From: Pseudomonadota bacterium
Lineage (GTDB): Bacteria; Pseudomonadota; Gammaproteobacteria; Steroidobacterales; Steroidobacteraceae
Assembly (NCBI GenBank): GCA_021805275.1
Contig: JAJZFQ010000224.1
Location: 1-5,207 of the forward strand
Direction: 5' to 3'
DNA: 5,207 nt
Program-made: the position numbers and the translations under genes
Shown here: piece after piece, positions 1 through 4,992 of the stretch
How the letters are laid out: the number at the start of each line of letters is the position of its first letter
How positions within the stretch are numbered: position 1 is the stretch's first letter
The notes under the pieces: generated by a model
The model's input: the letters and a program-made list of their open reading frames with translations, nothing else
What the model was told of the DNA's origin: nothing
Database searches by the model: none

Positions 1-414
1 GCGGAGACGCTCGCGACCATCCCTTCCGGGGATCGTGCGTATGGCAGTCCGGGGCTCGGCGTCGCTGCAAACGCGATCGTCAGCTACAGCAGCGACGGTC
101 CGTTCGGCGCCTCCTTGATGCTCGGGGTGACGTCCGAAACAGCGCCATCCGCAACGGGTGGCCAGCGTTACCTCAGCATCAATCCGGACTTCACGGTGAC
201 TTGGCAATCCAGCACACGGCTGCAGTTCTACGCCGAGGTGTACGGGCAGTCACACACAGGTCATGGCCAGGGATGGGGATCGGACGCGGATGGTGGCGTG
301 CAATACCTCATCACGCGACGCTTCGAGGTGGATCTCGAGGAAGGGGTCCGCCTCCAAGGGAATCTCGGCGGCTTCTCGCACTACACCGGCGCGGGGATGG
401 GGTTGCTCTTCTGA
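1..414 (+). CDS. Outer-membrane beta-barrel 'transporter' family protein, C-terminal part
   Basis: The reading frame is open from the first base, so the N-terminus lies outside the window and the 137 residues here are the C-terminal part. An internal TTG/ATG pair at 115-120 is not the start, because in-frame sequence upstream has the same character. The protein alternates polar and aromatic/hydrophobic residues in short strands (LQFYAEVYGQS, VQYLITRRFEVDLEEGV) separated by Gly/Asp turns, and ends in Phe, the C-terminal signature of Bam-assembled outer-membrane barrels. The end pattern (DGGVQYLITRRFEVDLEEG, then a Gly-rich last strand) resembles the PF13557 'MetA-pathway of phenol degradation / transporter' family, whose substrates are mostly unproven. 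It converges on the metal-transporter operon, so the two are probably not cotranscribed. The barrel call is fairly safe; the exact family is from recall, without a search. Confidence 0.72.
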   Translation, partial: AETLATIPSGDRAYGSPGLGVAANAIVSYSSDGPFGASLMLGVTSETAPSATGGQRYLSINPDFTVTWQSSTRLQFYAEVYGQSHTGHGQGWGSDADGGVQYLITRRFEVDLEEGVRLQGNLGGFSHYTGAGMGLLF

Positions 415-480
415 TCGGATAAGACTGGCATGCACGGCCACTGCTCGAACGTAGAGGCCGTGCATGCCGCCCTCGATCAG
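411..480. terminator. Stem-loop between converging genes, probable bidirectional terminator
   Basis: A perfect 13-bp inverted repeat, GGCATGCACGGCC at 427-439 and GGCCGTGCATGCC at 456-468, encloses a 16-nt loop. An outer 7-bp pair, CTGATCG at 411-417 and CGATCAG at 474-480, flanks it. It begins at the stop codon of the rightward barrel gene and lies just past the stop of the leftward 65-residue gene, exactly where a shared terminator would sit. Neither strand has a T-run after the stem, so termination would be Rho-assisted or the hairpin may mainly protect 3' ends. Confidence 0.6.
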
Positions 481-484
481 CGGT

Positions 485-682
485 TCACCCGGCCGCGCCG
501 TGCAGGAACGCCCACACCACCACCACCGTCATCACCAGTACATAAACCCGCAGTCCCCAGAATACCGCCTGCTGGCCCGGACTCAGGCGGGTTCGCTGCA
601 CCTGCGCAAGGGGCTTGTCCCAGCGCTCCTGCTCGATCAGCCGGCGAATCTCCTCGGCATGAAAATCACTCAGCTCCTTCAT
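485..682 (-). CDS. Small single-span membrane protein, second gene of the Nramp operon
   Basis: This 65-residue protein has a charged, amphipathic N-terminal half (about 1-38, MKELSDFHAEEIRRLIEQER) and one hydrophobic span at about 40-61 (WGLRVYVLVMTVVVVWAFL), with a very short tail. The start is well supported: ATG at 682-680 lies 6 nt after GGAGGA (694-689), and that ribosome binding site overlaps the last Gly-Gly codons of the transporter gene. Only three bases separate the upstream stop from this ATG, so translation is probably coupled. The arrangement suggests a small accessory or regulatory subunit of the transporter, in the cytoplasmic membrane with its charged part probably cytoplasmic. 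I do not recognise the family, and the function is inference from context only. The convergent stem-loop follows its stop codon directly. Confidence 0.78.
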   Translation of the reverse strand: MKELSDFHAEEIRRLIEQERWDKPLAQVQRTRLSPGQQAVFWGLRVYVLVMTVVVVWAFLHGAAG

Positions 683-685
683 GGG

Positions 686-2068
686 TCATCCTCCAAAGAT
701 CTGCGGAAAGAGCGTAGCGAGACCGTACAGAACGTTGCAGACGATCAACCCGATCATGATGGAAATCGAGGCGGCATTGCGCCGCGAGGAGTTGATGTGC
801 TCGCCCATCAGTTCCGGGTCATTGAGCAGCATCAGCAGGAAGAGCATCGCCGCCGGCATGAAAACGGTCGCGATGACCTGCACGCTGAGGTTTAAGAAGC
901 CGAGATTGAGCCCCGGGATCATGACGAGAACGGCGGCCACGGCGGTACCGGCGACAGCCGGCAGGTAGAACCCGAGCGCCTGGCGCGGCGCCGCATTCAG
1001 CGAGCGGTCGATTTCGAAGGCCTCGCCCACTGCCCAAGCGCTGCTCGCGGTGATGACGATGGCAGCGATCAGCCCAGCCTCCATCAGGCCAAGGGCGAAG
1101 AGGGCCATCATGTCCTGCCCGAGCTTGGCACGGATTGCCCCCAAGATCGCGCCAGCATCAAGCTGCTGCGCGTTCGGAGCGCCTTTGAGGGTTTGCGCCG
1201 CGAGCACGATCAACGCCATGGCCACGAGCACCATGCCGATGACACCGAGCAGCAGATCGCGTCGCCCGGCGCGGATGTCCTGGACGAGCAGCCCCTTGTC
1301 CACCACGCAGGACTGTTGGAAGAACAGCTGCCAGGGCGCGATTGTGGTGCCGATATTGGCCGAGATCAGCACGAGAAAGGTGACCGAAAGGAACCCTCCG
1401 GGGACCATCCATCCGTGGCCCGCGAAGGCGAGCGCCACGGCGTGCCAATGCGGATGTGCGAGCAGCGCCAGCGGGACGAAGACCAAATTGAACGCTGCGA
1501 CGAAGAGGGAAATGCGCTCCCAGGTCCAGTAGCGCAGGAACACCAGCACGACGGTGACGAAGACCAGCGACGCCGGCACCGTCAGCCATGCCGAAAGGCC
1601 GAGCGCTTCCCCCCCTAAGCGGATCCCGATGAACTCCGTCATCAGGGTGAGCACATTGGCCACGATCAGATCGATGAGCGAAAACCATCCCCAGAAGGGA
1701 CCGTACCGCTTCCAGATCAGCTCGGCGTGGCCGCGGCGAGTGACCGCCCCCAGGCGCACGGTCATCTCCTGCACCACATAGGCCACGACCCCGAGCAGGA
1801 TCATCAGAGGCAGAAACAGCCCGAGCCCGTAGGCGGCGCCGGTCTGCATGTAGGTGATGACGCCGCCGGCGTCGTTGTCGCCCAGCATCACCAGCACCCC
1901 GGGCCCGAGCAGGGCGAGGGCGAGCACGAGGCGACCGCGCCAGTTCGTCGCGTCGCGGTGCAGTTCGGCCAGGTGCAGCCGGTCGCGCAAGCGGTGCCGC
2001 AGCCCCTCCGGAATCGGGGGGCAGTCCGCACACGGGCGAAATTCCCGAAGTCCGACCTCACCAGTCAT
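686..2068 (-). CDS. Nramp-superfamily divalent metal cation transporter (variant clade)
   Basis: A polytopic inner-membrane protein of 460 residues with about 11 hydrophobic spans, typical of Nramp (SLC11/MntH) proteins, which couple uptake of Mn2+, Fe2+ or similar ions to protons. The chosen ATG (2068) lies 7 nt after GGAG; an ATG two codons earlier is too close to that site, and an open GTG extension to 2215 adds about 49 non-conserved-looking residues. TM1 holds GPGVLVMLGDNDAGG (about 55-69), where classical Nramps carry DPGN. TM6 holds TTIAPWQLFFQQS (about 241-253), where classical members carry a metal-binding Met next to Pro-His. These match a Nramp-like bacterial clade rather than true MntH, so the metal specificity is uncertain and no gene symbol is given. 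GEAFEIDRSL (about 348-357) is another conserved stretch. The soluble N-terminus carries CADC (13-16). It heads an operon with the 65-residue membrane protein. No clear promoter or metal-sensing riboswitch was seen upstream. Confidence 0.9.
   Translation of the reverse strand: MTGEVGLREFRPCADCPPIPEGLRHRLRDRLHLAELHRDATNWRGRLVLALALLGPGVLVMLGDNDAGGVITYMQTGAAYGLGLFLPLMILLGVVAYVVQEMTVRLGAVTRRGHAELIWKRYGPFWGWFSLIDLIVANVLTLMTEFIGIRLGGEALGLSAWLTVPASLVFVTVVLVFLRYWTWERISLFVAAFNLVFVPLALLAHPHWHAVALAFAGHGWMVPGGFLSVTFLVLISANIGTTIAPWQLFFQQSCVVDKGLLVQDIRAGRRDLLLGVIGMVLVAMALIVLAAQTLKGAPNAQQLDAGAILGAIRAKLGQDMMALFALGLMEAGLIAAIVITASSAWAVGEAFEIDRSLNAAPRQALGFYLPAVAGTAVAAVLVMIPGLNLGFLNLSVQVIATVFMPAAMLFLLMLLNDPELMGEHINSSRRNAASISIMIGLIVCNVLYGLATLFPQIFGG
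689..694 (-). promoter_or_regulatory. Ribosome binding site of the small membrane protein, inside the Nramp gene end
   Basis: On the minus strand GGAGGA encodes the last two Gly codons of the transporter, followed by TGA, three bases and ATG. A strong Shine-Dalgarno match at 6-nt spacing, embedded in the upstream gene, fixes the start of the downstream gene and implies coupled translation. Confidence 0.8.
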
Positions 2069-2075
2069 GCGCATG

Positions 2076-2079
2076 CTCC
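2076..2079 (-). promoter_or_regulatory. Ribosome binding site deciding the Nramp start
   Basis: GGAG on the minus strand is 1 nt from the ATG at 2074-2072 and 7 nt from the ATG at 2068-2066. The spacing favours the second ATG. No comparable site was noted in front of the GTG at 2215. Confidence 0.5.
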
Positions 2080-2388
2080 GCGCATCGTACGACGACTCAC
2101 CGCCCTGGAAAGGCCCCGCGTCACGGCATTGCACGTTTGGCTCGCGCGGTGGCGCAGCCTGGGAGGCTCCGTGGCGTCTGCTAAGGTGCGGCACGCCGAG
2201 GCGGCATGCCAGCACAGCTCAATGCAGCCGGAAACCCGATTGCGGTGCCATTGCCCGGCGACGGCATGCGGGCCGCAGCGGACCCGTGGCGCGACTGACG
2301 CCTTGCTGACGGCCCGCAGCTCACCATCATGAGCCGGAAATCCAAAGATGCGCGTTGCGATCATGATCCACCACCGTCGAGCACTGGG

Positions 2389-2402
2389 TTTGCTCGAGCA
2401 AA
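2389..2402. repeat. 14-bp perfect palindrome
   Basis: TTTGCTCGAGCAAA is its own reverse complement. GGG just before it (2386-2388) can pair with CCC at 2405-2407, which is also the first arm of the adjacent terminator hairpin, so the two structures are mutually exclusive in RNA. Confidence 0.6.
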
Positions 2403-2421
2403 AACCCGTTCCACGAACGGG
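2396..2421 (-). terminator. Factor-independent terminator on the minus strand
   Basis: Read on the minus strand, CCCGTTC, a 3-nt loop GTG and GAACGGG form a perfect 7-bp stem (2421-2405), followed directly by TTTTTGCTCG. A compact GC-rich stem plus a five-T run is the standard intrinsic terminator. No convincing gene on the minus strand ends here, so it either serves an unrecognised short transcript from about 2422 upward or is left over from a deleted gene. It also lies upstream of the Nramp operon and would insulate it from readthrough. Confidence 0.65.
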
Positions 2422-2533
2422 AGCACAGCCCGCCGCTCCGCTCATGATGAATGGAGACGGCCGAGCAATACGCGCGCTCCGCCCACCGGAGCACGTTGCC
2501 TCATTGAGAGAGTCGGAGGGTGACTGGGAAGTC

Positions 2534-2555
2534 TGCGCCGAGGGACCTCGGCGCA
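2534..2555. repeat. 10-bp-arm GC-rich hairpin
   Basis: TGCGCCGAGG (2534-2543) and CCTCGGCGCA (2546-2555) are perfect complements separated by only two bases. There is no T-run on either strand, so it is not an intrinsic terminator. It may be a regulator-binding or transfer-origin element. Confidence 0.6.
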
Positions 2556-2702
2556 CGGCAATCAGCGCTTCAGCGGACTGCCGCGGTCTAGGTCCCCGTG
2601 GGCCAGCCTTGCCGAGCGCAGCGCGTCGCGTCGCGCGCGACCCCTGTCACCACTCGTACAGCTACTGTCCAACTGGGGAAAGCCTCGTGATATCAAGTCA
2701 AG

Positions 2703-2730
2703 TCGGCGCGGAAGGTACCGCCCGCGCCGA
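2703..2730. repeat. 9-bp-arm inverted repeat
   Basis: TCGGCGCGG (2703-2711) and CCGCGCCGA (2722-2730) are perfect complements with a 10-nt loop that contains GGTACC. It lies about 220 bp upstream of the first recognisable relaxase sequence. There is no T-run on either side. Confidence 0.55.
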
Positions 2731-2950
2731 TCAAAGTAAATAGGGCACTGCACGAAAATTGGGATCGCTCGGACTTCGCAGTTTCGAAGGCCCAGAGCGA
2801 GACAAGAGCCGGTTCCACAGGAATCCCTCGGATGCGCCGACTCCGCGCGCAACGGTAGCGGAATGCCGGCATACGAGGCTTCGTCTCACGGCCCCTTCAA
2901 CCACGTCGCGCATCCGGTGATCAGAGGTCGCGCAGCTTCGCGCCGTCCCC

Positions 2951-3592
2951 GCTGAGAGGACAGGCCGATTTTCGCGGTGAATCCATGGTCCGATGAACCC
3001 TATCGGTCCCGATCCACCCGCTGAATCTGATCGCGGCGCAGGGCTGGACGAGCGGGTTTCGGCCCGGCGGTGGGATGGGATGCGTGCATGGCACGGGAGA
3101 GTGTGATCGCCCTCCCCGCAGAGATCGCCGCGGAGCAGCGTCACGCCCTCGCCCTCGCCGTCGGCTTCGCCCGCACGCTGCCCACAGAGACCGGCTGTGC
3201 GGTGGACGGATGCATCCATGCGCCCAGCAAGGATGGTGATGAGCGCAATCACCACGCGCACGTCTTGATGACGACCCGCACGGTGCGACGGCTCGAGTCC
3301 GGCGCGATCGTCCTTGGGGGCAAAATGTGAGCAGGAGCGGGCCGGGCGTGGCCGAAAAGCCGCCCTGGCGGCGACCCGCGAGCGGTGGGCGGCGACATGC
3401 ACTGCGGCTCCGCGGTACGTCGGGCACGAAGCCCGCGTCGATGATCGCACGCTCAAGGCACAGAGCATCGACCGCGAGCCGACGCGGCCTATGGGCCCTA
3501 CCGCTACCGCACTCGAGCGCCGCGGGGAACCCTCGCGCAAGCGACAGGATGCGCAAGCCGAGACGTCCGCTGACCTCGCTCAGGCCCGCGCG
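2951..3592 (+). pseudogene. MobA/MobL (TraA-type) conjugative relaxase, broken N-terminal region
   Basis: Pieces of a MOBQ-type relaxase, the enzyme that nicks oriT DNA and leads it into a recipient cell. The strongest block is at 3088-3300: MARESVIALPAEIAAEQR, then IHAPSKDGDERNHHAHVL with the metal-binding His-x-His of the HUH-type active site, then TTRTV. After a frame change comes GHEARVDDRTLKAQSIDREP and MGPTATALERRGEPS (3430-3540), a conserved MobA/MobL stretch. Weaker upstream similarity is in another frame: AERTG at 2951-2965, an in-frame TGA at 2978, then GPDPPAESDRGAGL. Two frame changes have visible causes. TGGGATGGGAT at 3071-3081 holds a 5-bp tandem repeat, and removing one copy joins the upstream and central frames. 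Removing one G from GGGGG at 3316-3320 restores LGAKC and joins the central and last frames. The usual N-terminal catalytic start and all C-terminal (helicase) parts are missing. It cannot make a working relaxase and is a relic of a mobilizable element. Confidence 0.8.
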
Positions 3593-3616
3593 GTGCCACG
3601 TTTACGAGCGTGGCAC
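3593..3616. repeat. 8-bp-arm inverted repeat spanning the hydrolase stop codon
   Basis: GTGCCACG (3593-3600) and CGTGGCAC (3609-3616) are perfect complements around an 8-nt loop that contains the TAA stop of the leftward hydrolase gene. It could act in 3'-end formation, although no T-run follows. It also lies about where relaxase similarity ends, so it marks the junction of the two modules. Confidence 0.55.
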
Positions 3617-4681
3617 ATGCGCGGACGGTGGAGCGCTGTCGCGAATCTGATGAATGAACAGAGCGACCTGTTGGGCGAGTAGCCTTGGACGAAAGAATTG
3701 GATGGCATGACCGCTGCCTCTTACGATGATTCTCCGGCTGCGCGTCGACAGCTTGAGCAGCTCCGGTTGCATAGCGTCGGCCTTCAGCATGATGCGCCTC
3801 AGTTCGGGCCTGTCGTGCAGGTCCAATGCCGGATCGTGAGATAGAATCAGGATCGGCAGGGAGCCGAAGGAGGGGGTACGTTCCACCTCCGCGCTGCTGC
3901 GATCGAAGTTCGCGAGTTCCGCGGCCGCCGTGTTCAAATTCGTGAAGCAGGTGTCCTCGATCGCGACTGCCGGCGCTCGAGGATATTCGAGGCGGAGCGC
4001 CCAATACGCGATCCCAGTGCTAAGCGCCGTTTGCAACAGCCATTGTGGCGCGGTGGGTAATGGTACGCCGTGCCTATCCATGAAAGGGACCGAGCTGTCC
4101 ACGAAGACTAACCCGGATATCATGGTTGGATAGCGCGCTGCAAAATCGCGGATGTAGATCCCGCCGAGCGATTGCCCCATGAGTACAATAGGTCCACTGA
4201 TGTGCGCGGCAGCAAGGAGGGCATGGAGCCTGCTGGCTATGTGGTCCGCATCGTTTGGCGTCGGCTGAGGCACACTCCAGCCGTAGCCCGCACGGTCATA
4301 CGAGCACACCCGGGTGGTTCGTGCGAGCATCGGCTGTACGCCAGCCCACCCCAGGCCCCCGTAACCCAGTCCGGACTCGAGCACCAGAGTAGGCGCCCCA
4401 GTACCACTACAGTCCAAACGCATTCGGTAACCGTTGACCAGATAAAGGCGACCGGGCGGGTCGTGACGTAAAGACGCAAACATCGCGGTATTTAGCGCAC
4501 TGCTGACCGCTAGACCCAGAGTCATCAAAATAGCCAACGACAGCGCGAGTCTCTCGGCTACCCTGCGTGTCGTACCGAAGCGCTTCGACCTCGACGACAG
4601 TGTGCATCGGATGCAAAGGTAGGCCAGCAGCAGACAGGTCAATGCTATGAGGCTGGGCAGTAAGATGTAGTCGATGTCCAT
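3602..4681 (-). CDS. Membrane-anchored alpha/beta hydrolase
   Basis: A 359-residue protein with two N-terminal hydrophobic spans (about 5-25 and 44-64) followed by an alpha/beta-hydrolase domain. The fold markers are in order: LVNGYRMRLDCSGTGAPTLV with the oxyanion-side ESGLG (about 102-106), YDRAGYGWS (128-136), the nucleophile elbow GQSLGG (169-174, Ser171), SHDPALDLHD (281-290, supplying a likely acid, Asp283 or Asp287) and GSGHAIQ (His325). All triad positions are present, so it is probably an active esterase, lipase or related hydrolase; the substrate is not predictable. The two spans would hold the catalytic domain at the inner membrane. The start at 4681 has only a weak site (TAGG, about 7 nt away) and no clear promoter. 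It looks less GC-biased than the transporter gene, and it lies between a dead relaxase and an IS element, which suggests acquisition by transfer; that is inference. Its last codons overlap a spurious rightward extension of the relaxase frame. Confidence 0.85.
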   Translation of the reverse strand: MDIDYILLPSLIALTCLLLAYLCIRCTLSSRSKRFGTTRRVAERLALSLAILMTLGLAVSSALNTAMFASLRHDPPGRLYLVNGYRMRLDCSGTGAPTLVLESGLGYGGLGWAGVQPMLARTTRVCSYDRAGYGWSVPQPTPNDADHIASRLHALLAAAHISGPIVLMGQSLGGIYIRDFAARYPTMISGLVFVDSSVPFMDRHGVPLPTAPQWLLQTALSTGIAYWALRLEYPRAPAVAIEDTCFTNLNTAAAELANFDRSSAEVERTPSFGSLPILILSHDPALDLHDRPELRRIMLKADAMQPELLKLSTRSRRIIVRGSGHAIQFFRPRLLAQQVALFIHQIRDSAPPSAHVPRS

Positions 4682-4937
4682 TCTGGAACCTACAAATTGG
4701 GAAAGATCACCTGCGGCTTATCCGTTATCCAACGGCGGCTAACTCACGGATTCGAGACTAGGTCGGTAATAGCCGGTGAGTCTACCCGCCAAGTGCATAA
4801 AATTTCGCTCGCCGATGCATCGGCACCTGTAATTCCAGCCTGAGACGCCCGGTTAAACAGTTCCGCAACTCGCACCTTGGGTGAGCGTTGGAGATCGTTC
4901 AAATTGTTGGTTTGAAACGAAAAGACGGCCTCAACTC
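4682..4937. other. Gene-free stretch between hydrolase and IS1380-type transposase
   Basis: No supported gene. It contains a 5-bp-arm hairpin CCGTTATCCAACGG (4722-4735) just upstream of the hydrolase, a 14-bp palindrome (4811-4824) and an inverted repeat TTCAAA/TTTGAA (4898-4903, 4911-4916). The left end of the IS element should lie somewhere in this stretch, but I cannot fix the terminal repeat because the right end is outside the window. Confidence 0.55.
4811..4824. repeat. 14-bp perfect palindrome in the putative IS leader
   Basis: GCCGATGCATCGGC is its own reverse complement. It lies about 170 bp upstream of the transposase ATG. It may be a dimeric-protein binding site or a cruciform-forming element; no function can be assigned. 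Confidence 0.5.
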
Positions 4938-4946
4938 TGTTATGAT
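4938..4946 (+). promoter_or_regulatory. Extended -10 promoter for the transposase
   Basis: TGTTATGAT fits the extended -10 pattern TGnTATAAT with one mismatch in the hexamer. It lies 46 nt before the transposase ATG. No -35 hexamer sits at normal spacing, which extended -10 promoters can tolerate. A weak AGAGAGG (4975-4981) precedes the ATG by 11 nt. Confidence 0.5.
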
Positions 4947-4992
4947 CTGCGTTACCACACGTAGGATCAAGACCAGAGAGGCGACCGTCTGT

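Larger units (their letters stand above)
2325..2449. repeat. Spaced 10-bp inverted repeat
   Basis: CATCATGAGC at 2325-2334 is the exact reverse complement of GCTCATGATG at 2440-2449, 105 bp apart. The terminator and palindrome sit between the arms. Outside the arms there is only weak further similarity (a TTGCT/CGGCC pattern). It could be chance or the trace of a small mobile repeat. Confidence 0.35.
2216..2950. other. Gene-poor region with several hairpins
   Basis: I see no convincing gene in about 735 bp. The open frames here (for example plus 2348-2743 and minus 2556-2065) have low-complexity Arg/Ala/Pro-rich or mixed composition, no good ribosome binding sites and no recognisable motifs, as expected of chance frames in GC-rich DNA. 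The stretch holds instead a 10-bp spaced inverted repeat, a minus-strand terminator, an overlapping palindrome and two GC-rich hairpins, listed separately. It lies between the backbone operon and a dead relaxase gene, so it is probably remnant or control DNA of a lost mobile element. Confidence 0.6.

Noticed and set aside
1158..2033. 291-residue minus-strand open frame inside the transporter gene
   Set aside because: Arg/Ala/Pro-rich shadow of the Nramp coding strand in another frame; no motifs.
2069..2215. GTG-started N-terminal extension of the transporter (about 49 residues)
   Set aside because: No good ribosome binding site, an Arg/Pro/Cys-rich sequence unlike Nramp leaders, and a well-spaced GGAG in front of the ATG at 2068.
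2075..2230. Metal-sensing riboswitch (Mn-type yybP-ykoY) ahead of the Nramp gene
   Set aside because: None of the conserved core sequences were seen, and only a weak 5-bp hairpin (2156-2168) is present.
2065..2556. 163-residue minus-strand frame and the overlapping plus frame 2348-2743
   Set aside because: No recognisable motif, no ribosome binding site, odd composition. The minus frame also runs straight through the clear terminator at 2396-2421.
2738..2755. Possible MOBQ nic site (AGTGCCCT-like on the minus strand)
   Set aside because: Only a partial match to the RSF1010-type core, and the neighbouring inverted repeat is on the wrong side for that arrangement.
2731..3556. Minus-strand frames of 269 and 211 residues
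   Set aside because: They are antisense to the relaxase remnant, whose plus-strand frames carry the conserved motifs. Long stop-free antisense frames are common in GC-rich DNA.
4912..4946. TTGAAA as -35 for the TATGAT -10 box
   Set aside because: The spacer is 23 bp, too long for a sigma-70 promoter; the extended -10 reading explains the site better.
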